Positions 8,827-18,573 are shown, counted from the first letter of the stretch. The stretch is 64,000 nucleotides of DNA from Clostridiales bacterium (GCA_015056325.1 SVGL01000005.1:62001-126000), one strand, 5' to 3'. A program made the numbers and translations. Notes: generated from the letters alone by a model not told the origin.

Positions 8827-9795
8827 TTATTCCTTGATGCTCTTCATGATCAGCTGATACGAGGTGACGCCGAAGCCCACGCTGCACAGCGCCATCACCG
8901 TATAGCACAGCCACGCGGGGATGTAGGCGGACTTCTGCACCGCGAACTGCATCCAGATGCTCACGCCCACGCAGACAAGGAAGATCACCCAGTTCAGGAT
9001 CACCCGCTGCTTGGGAAGACGGGCGGCAGTGTCAGTCTTGCGCCAACGGTGGAGCGTACGGAACATCATCCCCGCCAGCACCAGCACCGCCGTCAGCTGG
9101 GACACGCGGATGAACACCCGCGTCCAGTGCAGGAAGTTGTCTGCGCGCAGGCACTCCAGCAGAATCTGGCTGGCGCAGTAGAGGATCAGAAAAAGCTTGG
9201 TCTTCACGCCGTCGCGGCCGGGCTTCTTCGCCAGCAGGAGGGCGAAAATCACCAGCGCAGCCGCCGCCTCAAACACGCAGATGGCCCAGAACCACATCTC
9301 GTAATCCGCGTTGTACAGCGCAAAGGGGAAGCGCTGGAAGATGGGGCTGACCACCTCCAGGCCCTTGCCTTCGCCGTTGGTCAGCTCGGCCAGGCGGCCC
9401 AGGGCGATCATCAGCGCCGCAGGGGCAGCGAGCGCATCCAGCAGCTTCACGCAAGACTGCTTGGTGATCTTCGCCGTCAGGATGGCCGCAATCACCGCAC
9501 CGCCCACAGCGCCCCACAGGGCGTATCCGCCGTGCCACAGCAGGAACATCTCCTGCAGGCCCATTTCAATGTAAAAGTCCAGGCGGGCCAGGCAATAGAA
9601 CACGCGGGCGCCCAGCAGGCCCAGGGGCAGCGCCAGCAGCGCGAAGATCTCCGCCGTATCACCGTTCAAGCCATGCTTTTTCTGCTGCCAGGCAAGCAGC
9701 CCAAGGCCGATGGCCAGCGCCGCTGCCATGCACAGCGCGTATGCTGTCACCGGCAGGCCAAAAAGCTCAAAGAGAACATACTGCAGGTCGTACAT
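8827..9795 (-). CDS. Prolipoprotein diacylglyceryl transferase-like membrane protein
   Basis: A 322-residue integral membrane protein of the Lgt family with about seven hydrophobic segments. Lgt transfers diacylglycerol from phosphatidylglycerol to the lipobox cysteine of exported prelipoproteins. Family signatures are present: GARVFYC near the first catalytic region, HGGYALWGAVGGA, and GRLAELTNGEG at the place of the Lgt signature G-R-x-G-N-F-x-N-x-E. The last differs from the canonical motif, so this may be a divergent paralogue and not the housekeeping enzyme. AAGGAG lies 6 nt before the start. It is the last gene of an operon with a CapA-like protein and a phosphodiester glycosidase (10-bp gap), both exported. 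Confidence 0.75.
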   Translation of the reverse strand: MYDLQYVLFELFGLPVTAYALCMAAALAIGLGLLAWQQKKHGLNGDTAEIFALLALPLGLLGARVFYCLARLDFYIEMGLQEMFLLWHGGYALWGAVGGAVIAAILTAKITKQSCVKLLDALAAPAALMIALGRLAELTNGEGKGLEVVSPIFQRFPFALYNADYEMWFWAICVFEAAAALVIFALLLAKKPGRDGVKTKLFLILYCASQILLECLRADNFLHWTRVFIRVSQLTAVLVLAGMMFRTLHRWRKTDTAARLPKQRVILNWVIFLVCVGVSIWMQFAVQKSAYIPAWLCYTVMALCSVGFGVTSYQLIMKSIKE

Positions 9796-9805
9796 GGGAT
9801 ACTCC

Positions 9806-10711
9806 TTAATCGGGCTGATAAGCGCTGGCGAAGTAGATGATGTCCTTCAGGGGCCGGCGCTTGGGGTTGTTGGGGGAATTGACCTTGTCGCGGTTGAAGA
9901 CCATGGTGGAGGAGGAGCCGCCGTCCAGGTTGTAGGCATTGGTGACGCCCTCAAAGGAGGCGACCAGCTCAGCGAACTGCTCCAGGGTCAGGCCGGTGGA
10001 ACCGGGATCTTCCGGGCCCTCGGAGGAAATGCACAGGTACTCCAGCGGGCCCAGCTGCGCCAGGCACATACGCTGAGCTGCACGGTCAGCAGCGTTGTCC
10101 ATATTCACAAAGCCGGTCTGCTTCTCGCCGTTCACCACCAGGCCGGGACCGAAAGTATAGCCGTTGATAATCGAGCGGCCTTCCGCCTCCAGCGCGGCCT
10201 TGAAGTCGATCATGTCCTGCTTCTGGGGCGCCAGGATGATGTGCATGTTGCCCATGTCATCCAGCACCATGACGTCGTAGGTGCCGTTGCACTTATTCTT
10301 GTACTCGCGGCCCATGCGGGCGGTGTAGCCCACATTGCGGCGGGAGGAGAAGAAGTCGCCGTTGATAGCCAGGGCCGCATTGGTCGCCTTGGCCATAGCA
10401 ATGCCGCCGATGGTATCATCGGTGGAGTAGTTGCCGGACATGGTGGAGCGCACCTGGGTCGCATTTGCCACCTTGACATAGGCCACCATGTAGTTTGTCT
10501 CTTCAAACCTGCCGGTGGTGATCTTCACAATGATGGAGGGATCCTCGTAGGTCATGTTTTCCAGGTCGTAGCCATCCGTCTGGAGCGCCACGCCCTTCTT
10601 GTCCTTGAGATCGTACTGGATAATCTCCGCCGATGCAACGCTGGTGGGAACAAGCACCAGCAGGCAGCAAAGCATCAGCAGAATCGCCGCAATGCGGATG
10701 ATATGCTTCAT
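9806..10711 (-). CDS. Exported phosphodiester glycosidase (NAGPA domain)
   Basis: A 301-residue protein with a signal peptide ending near VASAE and a NAGPA/DUF2233 domain. Family members remove alpha-GlcNAc from phosphodiesters (mammalian uncovering enzyme) or act on cell-wall phosphoglycans in bacteria. Conserved pieces are ALAINGDFFSSRR, the NLDGGSSSTMVFNR glycine/serine motif, and the short C-terminal RRPLKDIIYF. The start has AAAGGAG 7 nt upstream. It lies 21 bp after the CapA-like gene and 10 bp before the Lgt-like gene, so the three are very likely one transcript devoted to envelope or surface polymer work. The natural substrate is unknown. Confidence 0.85.
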   Translation of the reverse strand: MKHIIRIAAILLMLCCLLVLVPTSVASAEIIQYDLKDKKGVALQTDGYDLENMTYEDPSIIVKITTGRFEETNYMVAYVKVANATQVRSTMSGNYSTDDTIGGIAMAKATNAALAINGDFFSSRRNVGYTARMGREYKNKCNGTYDVMVLDDMGNMHIILAPQKQDMIDFKAALEAEGRSIINGYTFGPGLVVNGEKQTGFVNMDNAADRAAQRMCLAQLGPLEYLCISSEGPEDPGSTGLTLEQFAELVASFEGVTNAYNLDGGSSSTMVFNRDKVNSPNNPKRRPLKDIIYFASAYQPD

Positions 10712-10732
10712 AATCAGGCTCCTTTACTTGGT

Positions 10733-12661
10733 TCAGGGCACGATCACGCCGTTTTCGAAGTTGACGATGCCGGTCTCCAGGAAGGATTCCGGGGGATTGT
10801 CGCACTTGGCGTAGCCCTTCTTGTACACCAGCTTCTTGAACACGTCCTTGCGGGCGGCCTCCTCGGTGAGGACGAAGGGGCGGAAGTCCGGGCTGGGCTG
10901 GGTCTGGCAGGGGATCACCTGCAATCTCTTGAGCTGCACTTCGCCGTTCACCCGTTCATACGCCAGCTGGAAGATGCCCGTAGCCGGATCCACCTGGGAC
11001 ATGGTACCAAAGGTGAAGTTGCCGGTGGAGAACATAATGGGCTTGCCCATGTAGAAGATGATGGGCTGAATCACATGGGGATGATGGCCCCAGATGACGT
11101 CCGCGCCAGCCTTGATGGCCTCCTTGGCAAAGATCACCTGGCCGGACTGGGGCGAAGGATGGGTCTCTCGGCCCCAATGGAGGCTGACAATCACGATGTC
11201 GCAGTCGTTCTCCTCCTTGAGGATCTTCACGCGGTTGGCAATGCGCTTCTGGTCAGAATCGCTGGGGTAGCTGAAGCCCATAAAGCCGAAACGGATGCCG
11301 TCGATCTCCTTGACCAGCAGATCGTCATAGCCGTTTTCCTGCCAGGGATAGATGGTGCCGAAGTGCTCCACGCCGGCGGCGCCGAGGGTGTCCAGGGTGT
11401 CCTGGTAACCGTCGCGGTGGAAGTCCATGCAGTGGTTGTTGACGGTATTGACGATCTCCACGCTGCCCTCGGTCAGGACATTGACGTGGTCAGGATCGCC
11501 CACCATGTTGTAGAGCTTGTCAGAGTGGGAATAACGCTCGGTGAAGACAACCTCCAGGTTGGCAATCGTCAGATCATCCGCCGCCAGGTGTTCCTGCACC
11601 AGGGAGAAGGGCCAGGCATAGCCGTTCTGGTCAATGCAGGCATGGTAGGAAGAGGCATAGGTGGCATACTGTTCAGAGTCGCCAATGGAGCAGTCACCCA
11701 CAAAGGACAGGAGCACCTCGCCGTCATCGGAGGGCTCATTTGCAGGCGCCGGAACAGCCGCCGCATCCGCAGGGGCAGCCGTAGCTTCGGCGGGCACAGC
11801 AGTGGGTTCCGCAGGGACAACCGCAGCCTCAGCGGGCACGGCAGTGGGTTCCGCAGGGGTGGGCGTCGGGACAGGCGTCGCCGTGGGTGCCGGGGTAGGC
11901 GTCGGATCACCGGTGTATGCCAGGATGAAAGGATTCTCGCGGGTACCCTTGCCGCTGGCAACCGCCAGGTCGCTCAGGTCCAGCCGGATGGACAGGCGCA
12001 GGCCCACATTCTGACGGGTATAGCCGCCCCAGCTCAGGTGGCCGTTATAGCCCACCAAGGCCAGACGATAGGCTTCCTCGTGCTTGATATCCGCAGCCCA
12101 ATAGGAAACCTTACCGTTTTCCGCCACATACAAGCCGCGCTGCTTGATCGCGTAGGGGGTGCCGGAAGCCTGACGGGAGGGCTGGTCGCCCCAGGTATTG
12201 GCCGAGAAGCCATACGCCGGGGTACGGAACTCATCCATGTTCAGGATGAACAGCTCGCCGCGAGTCTCATCGGGCACAAGGTGGCTGCGCAGCGGTTCAC
12301 TGCCGAAGAGCGTCTCGATGCACACGGTGTTCAGCCAGGGGTGCAGGTCGCTCTCCTCATAGCAGGAAATCAGCCGGTAGTCATAGTTGTCGATCTTCTT
12401 CTGATCCGTCTCGAAGATGACCTGCTGGGTGTCAATGACATATTCGGTAATCAGCAGCGCCACATCATCCTGAACATCCAGCACGCGCCACAGCACCGGG
12501 CGGACGGTGCCGTCCTTCTCATAGGGGTACTGACCCAGATGCACAAAGTTCCAGCCCTGGCCCTTGATGTAACCACGCAGGCCGTGCTCCTCTGCCATGG
12601 CAGGAATGCTACACAGCATCAGCAGCGCCAGCAGCCAAATCAACGCCTTTTTCACTCGCAT
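10733..12661 (-). CDS. Exported CapA-type phosphatase-fold protein with N-terminal DUF6273
   Basis: A two-domain exported protein of 642 residues. After a signal peptide (RVKKALIWLLALLMLCSIPAMA) comes a DUF6273-like domain (LGQYPYEKDG, VLWRVLD, DLHPWLNT), usually seen in clostridial surface proteins. A Thr/Pro/Ala/Val/Glu-rich linker follows, made of short repeats such as PTPTPAEPTAVPAEA. The C-terminal PGA_cap domain has metallophosphatase-type motifs: VGDCSIGD, NLEVVFTE, NNHCMDF, SLHWGRET and GHHPHVIQP. CapA-like proteins act in capsule or poly-gamma-glutamate export, but many homologues have unknown roles. The ORF-track start at 12715 is too early; GAGGAG lies 9 nt before the ATG at 12661. 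First gene of a three-gene operon. Confidence 0.85.
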   Translation of the reverse strand: MRVKKALIWLLALLMLCSIPAMAEEHGLRGYIKGQGWNFVHLGQYPYEKDGTVRPVLWRVLDVQDDVALLITEYVIDTQQVIFETDQKKIDNYDYRLISCYEESDLHPWLNTVCIETLFGSEPLRSHLVPDETRGELFILNMDEFRTPAYGFSANTWGDQPSRQASGTPYAIKQRGLYVAENGKVSYWAADIKHEEAYRLALVGYNGHLSWGGYTRQNVGLRLSIRLDLSDLAVASGKGTRENPFILAYTGDPTPTPAPTATPVPTPTPAEPTAVPAEAAVVPAEPTAVPAEATAAPADAAAVPAPANEPSDDGEVLLSFVGDCSIGDSEQYATYASSYHACIDQNGYAWPFSLVQEHLAADDLTIANLEVVFTERYSHSDKLYNMVGDPDHVNVLTEGSVEIVNTVNNHCMDFHRDGYQDTLDTLGAAGVEHFGTIYPWQENGYDDLLVKEIDGIRFGFMGFSYPSDSDQKRIANRVKILKEENDCDIVIVSLHWGRETHPSPQSGQVIFAKEAIKAGADVIWGHHPHVIQPIIFYMGKPIMFSTGNFTFGTMSQVDPATGIFQLAYERVNGEVQLKRLQVIPCQTQPSPDFRPFVLTEEAARKDVFKKLVYKKGYAKCDNPPESFLETGIVNFENGVIVP

Positions 12662-12805
12662 TTTACCATGCTCCTCATCTCTTCTGCACACGAAAAGCAG
12701 GGCGGATTTCGCCATACTTTTTCACTTTACAATATCACTTTTTCGCTGTTTTTTCAAGCCCTTGGATCGGTTTTATCCGTCTTTTCTCCACTTTTTACAA
12801 TTCAG

Positions 12806-12839
12806 CAAAAAAGAGCCGCCCGGTGCACCCGGACGACCC
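12806..12839 (-). terminator. Terminator of exonuclease III gene
   Basis: Read on the minus strand, GTCGTCCGG and CCGGGCGGC pair around GTGCA and are followed by a run of T. Confidence 0.75.
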
Positions 12840-12853
12840 TTTGGGATATGTGC

Positions 12854-13606
12854 TTATGCCATCACCAGCTCCACCGGGCAGTGATCGGAGCCCATCACAT
12901 CCGGGTGGATGCAGGCGCTGACCAGCCTGTCCTTGAGCTTTTCGGAGGCAATGAAGTAGTCGATGCGCCAGCCCACGTTCTTCTCGCGGGCCTTGAACAT
13001 GTAGCTCCACCAGGTGTAGGCGTCCACGGCATCTGGGTGGAAATGGCGGAAGGTATCGATGTAGCCCGCCTCGATCACCGCGGTGAGCTTATCGCGCTCC
13101 TCCTTAGTGAAGCCGGCGTTGCGGGTGTTGGACTTGGGATTTTTGAGGTCGATGGGCTTATGGGCGACGTTGAGATCGCCGCAGTAGACCACCGGCTTGT
13201 GCTGCTCCAGGCCCTTGATGTAGGAAAGGAACGCATCCTCCCAGGTCATGCGGTAGTCAAGCCGGGTCAGCTCGCGCTGGGCGTTGGGCACATACACGCA
13301 CACCAGGTAGAAATCCGCGAATTCCAGCGTGATGACGCGGCCCTCGTGGTCATGCTCCTCCACGCCGATGCCGTAGCGCACGCTCAGCGGCTCCACCCGG
13401 GTGAAGATCGCCGTGCCGGAGTAGCCCTTCTTCTCGGCGTAGTTCCAGTACTGGTGGTAGCCGGGCAATTCAAGGTCGTGCTGACCTGCCTGCAGCTTGG
13501 TCTCCTGTAGGCAGACGACATCCGCATCAAAGGCCGTGAAGGCTTCCATGAAGTTCTTGCCGAGGATGGCCCGCAGGCCGTTGACGTTCCAGGAAATCAG
13601 CTTCAT
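12854..13606 (-). CDS. xth: Exodeoxyribonuclease III (AP endonuclease)
   Basis: A 250-residue cytoplasmic base-excision-repair enzyme that cleaves the DNA backbone 5' to abasic sites and degrades duplex DNA from 3' ends. The start [13 protein letters not shown] is the standard family opening. Catalytic motifs are all present: [10 protein letters not shown] (metal-binding glutamate), YCGDLNVAH (Asp/Asn pair), WRIDYFIAS and the ending [11 protein letters not shown] (catalytic Asp-His). Length and motif spacing are typical. The ORF-track start at 13852 is wrong: the first 82 residues are non-coding. Intergenic 13607-13757 upstream holds hairpins such as CCAAAGGGC...GCCCTTTGG and GCCTCTGCGGAGGC. 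Confidence 0.95.
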   Translation of the reverse strand: MKLISWNVNGLRAILGKNFMEAFTAFDADVVCLQETKLQAGQHDLELPGYHQYWNYAEKKGYSGTAIFTRVEPLSVRYGIGVEEHDHEGRVITLEFADFYLVCVYVPNAQRELTRLDYRMTWEDAFLSYIKGLEQHKPVVYCGDLNVAHKPIDLKNPKSNTRNAGFTKEERDKLTAVIEAGYIDTFRHFHPDAVDAYTWWSYMFKAREKNVGWRIDYFIASEKLKDRLVSACIHPDVMGSDHCPVELVMA

Positions 13607-13757
13607 CTTTATGTGAATCTCCTTATGCTTACATTTCTCGGAACGCAGGGATTCCGCCTCTGCGGAGGCGGCCAAAGGGCTTTCCGATCGCCCTTTGGAA
13701 ACCTTCGGCTCCATGCTTGATTGCTTTATACCAGAATTCCCGGCGGATGAAACAGCC

Positions 13758-15164
13758 TCAGCCAACCACGCCCACCGGCTGATACCGAATGCGCATCTTG
13801 GGCGCTTCCTCCAGGGTGGCGCGGTAGTTGATGTTCCAGTCCACGCTGCCATCGTTGACGTTCAGGCCGTCCGCCGGGGGCGCGAAGACCTTCATTGTCA
13901 GCGTAGCCGGGCCGTCCAGCGGCTTGTCGAAGAAGGCGCTCATCATGTCGATGGTCCGGGTAGCCGGGGCTTTGTAGAACCAGCGGCCATTCAGCTCCAC
14001 CATCAGGCCGATGGGCTGCTCCACAGTCATCTCGCAAAACTCCGGGTTACCTTCGAATTCGATCGGAATCGCCAGACCATCCGCATCCTCGGAGCCGCCC
14101 CAGCGCAGCTTCGCCGGGAATGCAGCTTCCTCGCCCTCGTCAAACTTGGGCATGAACCAGGGATCGAACAGCACCTCGTCGCGGTACTGCTTGAGCATCG
14201 GCTGCTCGATGCCCACGGCGCTGTTGTTGGGATCCTCGATCTCCAGGCCCAGGCGGCCGCGGTCACGGAACTGGTACAGGCTGATGCCCTTGAACCAATC
14301 CACCTTGTTGTCGCGCCAGTAGTGGGCAAAGCGCACCACGCTTTCGCCCTGCAGGCGGGGGCCGGTGACGTCGCCGTCGGTGTTGAACTCGGCGGTGACC
14401 ATGGGCCGCGGCACGGGGGCCAGCTCGCAGGCACGCTTGTAGGTGCGGGTGAACTGATCCACCAGCTTCTGCACGCTGTCGCACTTCCAGCCATCGCCGC
14501 CAATCTCAGCCACGTTGTAGGGCCAGCCGTAGTGCAGCGCCAGGTAGGTATCGCAGCTCCAGAAATCCGCCACGTCGTAGCAGAACTTGAAGGCCTCCTC
14601 CTGCTCCATGTGGCCGTCTTCCTTGCCCCAGCCGCCGCAGAAGATGATGCGCACATTGGGGGCTTCCTCGCGGATAATACGGGCGAACTTCACGAAGAAC
14701 GCGCCGACCTCAGCATAGGTGTAGCGCTTGTTGTGCTGGAACCAGGTGCCGCAGCACTCGTGGTTGATGCGGATGATCATCCGGCCATAGGGGCGGAACT
14801 GACGGGCCAGCTCACGCAGCTCATCGTCGGAAAGGCCGCAGTCCAGCGTCAGGGTCAGGATGACATCCTGGCCGTGGCGACGGATGTCCTCCATCTGCTG
14901 GAAGGGCTGGCCGCTCACGCCATAGGGGAAGTAATCATCATAGGGGTAATCCCAGGCAAAGGAGACGTTCTTGTCCTTCCACGCCTCGGAGATGCGGGCA
15001 GGCCACTCCTTGTCGTGGGGGTAGTAGGTGTACATCAGGTTGACGCCGCGATGGGGCCGTCCCAGCTTATGGAGGATGTAGTCCTGATTGACATACTCGG
15101 CGCGCTCGCTGCCGTCGCCCAGGTCAAGGGAACAGTTGGCAGGGCCCATGTGGAGGTGCTTCAT
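13758..15164 (-). CDS. Putative clan GH-A (GH26-like) glycoside hydrolase
   Basis: A 468-residue protein that appears to be a TIM-barrel glycosidase with a C-terminal beta domain. Two motifs fit the acid/base and nucleophile glutamates of clan [18 protein letters not shown] at about residues 127-141, resembling the R-x-x-H-E-x-x-G-x-W-F of GH26 mannanases, and [11 protein letters not shown] at about 265. Further barrel segments ([22 protein letters not shown]) are rich in aromatic residues, as in sugar-binding clefts. The last 110 residues look like a beta-sandwich. No signal peptide. GGAG is 9 nt upstream of the start. It is 18 bp downstream of the 154-residue gene. The exact family and substrate are not certain. 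Confidence 0.6.
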   Translation of the reverse strand: MKHLHMGPANCSLDLGDGSERAEYVNQDYILHKLGRPHRGVNLMYTYYPHDKEWPARISEAWKDKNVSFAWDYPYDDYFPYGVSGQPFQQMEDIRRHGQDVILTLTLDCGLSDDELRELARQFRPYGRMIIRINHECCGTWFQHNKRYTYAEVGAFFVKFARIIREEAPNVRIIFCGGWGKEDGHMEQEEAFKFCYDVADFWSCDTYLALHYGWPYNVAEIGGDGWKCDSVQKLVDQFTRTYKRACELAPVPRPMVTAEFNTDGDVTGPRLQGESVVRFAHYWRDNKVDWFKGISLYQFRDRGRLGLEIEDPNNSAVGIEQPMLKQYRDEVLFDPWFMPKFDEGEEAAFPAKLRWGGSEDADGLAIPIEFEGNPEFCEMTVEQPIGLMVELNGRWFYKAPATRTIDMMSAFFDKPLDGPATLTMKVFAPPADGLNVNDGSVDWNINYRATLEEAPKMRIRYQPVGVVG

Positions 15165-15182
15165 AGACGTGTCTCCTTTTGT

Positions 15183-15647
15183 TTATTTGACTTCTTTCAG
15201 CGTCCGCAGCGCCATACCGCGAACTTTGTCACGCTCGATATATGCCATCAGCAGCGCATGGCCGATGCTCACATTGACCTTCTCTCCATCCGCCGTTTCG
15301 CCCGCAAATTGCAGCGACAGCGAAATCGAAATTTGCCCCTTGCCGGACACCCTCAACCTGCTGCTGACTGTGCGCAGCTGCACATCATGCTTGTGCACCT
15401 TCACGCAATCATCCATGCGGCGCAGGGTTTCCACGTCCAGCGGAATGCGCAGTTCATCACGGCTGAATGCCTTGGCAGATATGAATTGCTCGGCATACTT
15501 GCCCTTGGGCAGCTTACCCAGATGCGCTTTTGTCAACGTGGCAATCAGGTCATCTTCATACTTCGGGCCACATTTGGGGAGAACAGACTCCAACACATCT
15601 GAGATGATGTCTGATAAATCTGGCAGCAGCCAATCAAGCAAGCGCAT
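15183..15647 (-). CDS. Conserved-looking protein of unknown function
   Basis: A 154-residue protein that I do not recognise. It has no signal peptide or membrane segment. The N-terminus (MRLLDWLLPDLSDIISDVLESV) is amphipathic; the middle contains several Lys/Arg-rich strands and the C-terminal part looks like alternating beta strands (LRVSGKGQISISLSLQF). A perfect AAGGAGG precedes the ATG, so it is probably translated. It lies 12 bp after an aminopeptidase P gene and 18 bp before the GH-A-like enzyme, in one apparent transcript. No function is assigned. Confidence 0.6.
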   Translation of the reverse strand: MRLLDWLLPDLSDIISDVLESVLPKCGPKYEDDLIATLTKAHLGKLPKGKYAEQFISAKAFSRDELRIPLDVETLRRMDDCVKVHKHDVQLRTVSSRLRVSGKGQISISLSLQFAGETADGEKVNVSIGHALLMAYIERDKVRGMALRTLKEVK

Positions 15648-15659
15648 TTCCGATCCTCC

Positions 15660-17435
15660 TTAAATCGCGCGGGTTGCCTCCGCCAACCAGGCATTCTCCT
15701 CAGCGGTCATGTAGGGAGCCAGCGTCTGGCGCACCTTCAGGTGGTAGGCATTCAGGATGCCGCGGCACTCCTCGCCCAGGAGCTCGGGGATGATGGCGTC
15801 CAGGTCGAAGGGCACCATGGTCAGCGTCTCAAAGCGCAGGAAGCGGCCGTAGCCGTTGGTGGCGACCTCCTTGACGGCGGTCAGGTTCTCCAGGCGCACG
15901 CCGAAGGCGCCCTCCAGGTAGAAGCCCGGCTCGTTGGAGGTGATCATACCGACTTCCAGAGGTGTTGCGCTCCCGCGGCCCCAGTGGATGGACTGCGGGC
16001 CCTCGTGCACGCTCAGGATATAGCCCACGCCGTGGCCGGTGCCGTGGTTGTAGTCTGCCTCCAGGCGCCACAGGGGCTCGCGGGCCAGGTAATCCAGGTT
16101 TGCGCCGGTGCAGCCGGCCTTCCACTGGGCGTTGCCCAGCTGCAGGTTGCCCTTGAGCACCAGGGTGTAGAACTTCTTCTCGTCGTCCGTCAGCTCGCCC
16201 AGGGCGAAGGTGCGGGTGATGTCCGTGCTGCCCTCGATGAAGTGAGCGCCGGTGTCACTCAGCAGGAAGGACTTCGCCTCCAGCTTCGCGCAGGACTCCT
16301 CCGTCGCGGAATAATGCACAATCGCGCCGTGGGGGCCATATCCCATAATAGGCTCGAAGCTCGGGCCGATGTAGCCGGGCTGCTCCTGGCGGAAGGCAGC
16401 GAGCTTCTCCGCGACGCTGATCTCATCCATGTCGATCTTGCCGACGTTGGTCTTCACCCAGCGCATGAACTTCGTCACCGCCGCGCCGTCCTTGATGTGG
16501 GCGATGCGGAAGTTATCGACTTCCTTCTCGTTCTTGCAGGCCTTGGGGAGGTTGGTGGGACTCACCTTGTCGATGACCTCCACACCCGCAGGCACGCAGG
16601 CGTTCAGCTTGCTGTTGACCACGTTCAGGTTCATCATGACCTTGCTGCCCGCATGCAGGCCGCGCACGAAGGCATACACATCCTCATAAGCGCGGATGGT
16701 CACGCCGTCATTGGCCAGGTTGCGCTTGATTTCATCGCTCAGCACTGCGGGGTTGACAAAGAGCACCGCTTCATCCGCCGTGACCGCCGCAAAGCTCAGC
16801 ATCACGGGGGTGCAGGCGACGTCCGCGCCGCGCAGGTTCATCAGCCAGCACACGTCCATGAGGGACGCAATCACCACCGCGTCCGCGCCCTCCTTGGCCA
16901 GGGCCGCGCGCAGGTCCATCAGCTTTTCCGCGCGGGATTTGCCCACCACGTCGGCCGCCAGCTCGAAGGCGGGCTCGGCGGATAGGGCCGGCCGATCCGT
17001 CCAGATCTCGCCCACCAGGTCGTCCTCGCAGGCGATGGACGCGCCGCACTTCTCCGCCAGCTTGCCCAGGCCCTCTGCCTGACGGGTGGACACCACGCGG
17101 CCGTCGAAGGCCAGCACCTGCCCCTTTTGCAGATGCTGCTCCAGATAGGCATTCAGCGTGGGGACGCCGGGCTCGCCCATCTTCTGGAGGTCAATGCCGG
17201 TGCCCTCCAGCTGATCCGCCGCCTGCAGGAAATAGCGGCCGTCGGTCCACAATCCGGCCCAGTCCTTGCTCACCAGCAGTGTACCGGCGCTGCCGGTGAA
17301 GCCGCTGACCCACTTGCGGGCCTTGAAATGGCTGGAGAGGTACTCCGAGCCATGGAAATCGTTGGAGGGGACGAGGCAATAATCCACGCCGTGCTTTTTC
17401 ATCGCGGCGCGCAATTCAACAAGCTGCTGACGCAT
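15660..17435 (-). CDS. Xaa-Pro aminopeptidase, three-domain M24B type
   Basis: A 591-residue cytoplasmic aminopeptidase P related to the long, eukaryote-like form (creatinase N domain, a second creatinase-like domain, M24 catalytic domain, C-terminal M24_C tail). The N-terminal segment has SNDFHGSEYLSSHF and WTDGRYFLQA, typical of the long form. Metal ligands are seen in LLSDTGAHF, STDITRTF, HGTGHGVGYILSVHEGP, TSNEPGFY and VRLENLT. It releases N-terminal residues before proline and so completes peptide breakdown. RBS AAGGAA precedes the ATG by 10 nt. A promoter of its own is at 17487-17515. It shares little with the shorter M24 enzyme at the window start. Confidence 0.95.
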   Translation of the reverse strand: MRQQLVELRAAMKKHGVDYCLVPSNDFHGSEYLSSHFKARKWVSGFTGSAGTLLVSKDWAGLWTDGRYFLQAADQLEGTGIDLQKMGEPGVPTLNAYLEQHLQKGQVLAFDGRVVSTRQAEGLGKLAEKCGASIACEDDLVGEIWTDRPALSAEPAFELAADVVGKSRAEKLMDLRAALAKEGADAVVIASLMDVCWLMNLRGADVACTPVMLSFAAVTADEAVLFVNPAVLSDEIKRNLANDGVTIRAYEDVYAFVRGLHAGSKVMMNLNVVNSKLNACVPAGVEVIDKVSPTNLPKACKNEKEVDNFRIAHIKDGAAVTKFMRWVKTNVGKIDMDEISVAEKLAAFRQEQPGYIGPSFEPIMGYGPHGAIVHYSATEESCAKLEAKSFLLSDTGAHFIEGSTDITRTFALGELTDDEKKFYTLVLKGNLQLGNAQWKAGCTGANLDYLAREPLWRLEADYNHGTGHGVGYILSVHEGPQSIHWGRGSATPLEVGMITSNEPGFYLEGAFGVRLENLTAVKEVATNGYGRFLRFETLTMVPFDLDAIIPELLGEECRGILNAYHLKVRQTLAPYMTAEENAWLAEATRAI

Positions 17436-17486
17436 CTATGATACATTCCTTTCACGCGGACGAAAGTCCGGTTCATTCTGCCCACC

Positions 17487-17515
17487 AGTATACCATCATT
17501 TATGGGAATTGGCAA
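17487..17515 (-). promoter_or_regulatory. Promoter of the aminopeptidase P operon
   Basis: On the minus strand, TTGCCA, 17-bp spacer, TATACT. It lies in the divergent region with the serine acetyltransferase gene. Confidence 0.65.
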
Positions 17516-17564
17516 GGCAGACGGACGGTATCTCTTGTGTATTCAGCCTCAAGGAGGTCTACGC

Positions 17565-18482
17565 ATGTCCGACACCCGTACCATCGCATCTTCCATCGGC
17601 GCGCTGACCGACGCGCTGATGGCCGACTACCGGCAAGGCCGCGCCATCGACCGCATCGAGCCCTACTCCCAGCCGGACAGGGAGGTCATCACCGACCTGA
17701 TCGGCAGGATGAAGCGGCTGCTCTTCCCTGGCTACTTCCGCGATTTGGAGCACCGGAGCTATGACATCCGCCACAGCCTGGCCGTGCTGATGGAGGACAT
17801 CGCCTTCCGCCTGGGGGAGCAGATCGCCATCGCGCTGCGCCTGGGCGCCTCGGTGGACGCAGACCGTGCCCGTTTGCTGGACGCTCAGGCCCAGGAGCTG
17901 ACGGTGCAGTTCCTTTCCCGTCTGCCGGAGGTACGCGCCCTCTTGCAAACCGACCTGGAAGCCTTCTTTGACGGCGACCCTGCCGCCACCTCCCCGGACG
18001 AGATCATCATCGCCTACCCGGGCATCTTCGCCATCATGGTAAGCCGCGTGGCCCATCTGCTCTTTGAGCTGGAGGTACCCCTCATCCCCCGCATCATGAC
18101 CGAGCATGCCCACAGCCGCACCGGCATCGACATCCACCCCGGCGCGACCATCGGGCGGTATTTCTTCATCGACCACGGCACGGGCATCGTCATCGGCGAG
18201 ACCACGGTCATCGGCGAGCATGTGAAGCTCTACCAGGGTGTGACCCTGGGCGCCCTCTCCACCCGCGGCGGCCAGAGCCTGCGGGGCAAGCGCCGCCACC
18301 CCACCATCCAGGACCGGGTGACGATCTACTCCGGCGCGTCGGTGCTGGGCGGAGACACCATCATCGGGCACGACGCGGTCATCGGCGGCAACGCCTTCAT
18401 CACGGCCTCCGTGGCCCCGGGGATGCGGGTGTCCGTCAAGAACCAGGAGCTGGAGATGCGGCCAGGCCGCCAGAGCTGGTGA
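17565..18482 (+). CDS. cysE: Serine O-acetyltransferase (EpsC type)
   Basis: A 305-residue enzyme that acetylates L-serine with acetyl-CoA, the first step of cysteine synthesis. The N-terminal two thirds are helical (SATase region), followed by a left-handed beta-helix of hexapeptide repeats: GIDIHPGATIGRYFFIDHG, GIVIGETTVIGEHVKLYQG, TLGALSTRGG and a final VIGGNAFITASVAPG. The length fits the clostridial/Bacteroides EpsC-like form, longer than E. coli CysE. The ORF-track start at 17502 is too early: AAGGAGG sits 7 nt before the ATG at 17565. No cysteine synthase gene is in the window. No T-box or S-box leader was recognised. Confidence 0.9.
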   Translation: MSDTRTIASSIGALTDALMADYRQGRAIDRIEPYSQPDREVITDLIGRMKRLLFPGYFRDLEHRSYDIRHSLAVLMEDIAFRLGEQIAIALRLGASVDADRARLLDAQAQELTVQFLSRLPEVRALLQTDLEAFFDGDPAATSPDEIIIAYPGIFAIMVSRVAHLLFELEVPLIPRIMTEHAHSRTGIDIHPGATIGRYFFIDHGTGIVIGETTVIGEHVKLYQGVTLGALSTRGGQSLRGKRRHPTIQDRVTIYSGASVLGGDTIIGHDAVIGGNAFITASVAPGMRVSVKNQELEMRPGRQSW

Positions 18483-18510
18483 AAACGCACGTTATTTCCC
18501 AGCGTTCCCC

Positions 18511-18539
18511 TTGCATCCCGTGGGAATTGATGGTATGAT
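18511..18539 (+). promoter_or_regulatory. Promoter of the DUF3737 gene
   Basis: TTGCAT (18511-18516), 17-bp spacer, TATGAT (18534-18539), 34 bp before the start. The ORF-track start at 18511 lies inside this promoter. Confidence 0.6.
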
Positions 18540-18573
18540 ATATACTGTGAAAATATTTGCCAAGGAGAATCCC

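Noticed and set aside
9710-13510. Plus-strand ORF of 1266 residues
   Set aside because: It runs antisense through three genes with clear motifs (phosphodiester glycosidase, CapA-like, exonuclease III) and has no recognisable domain.
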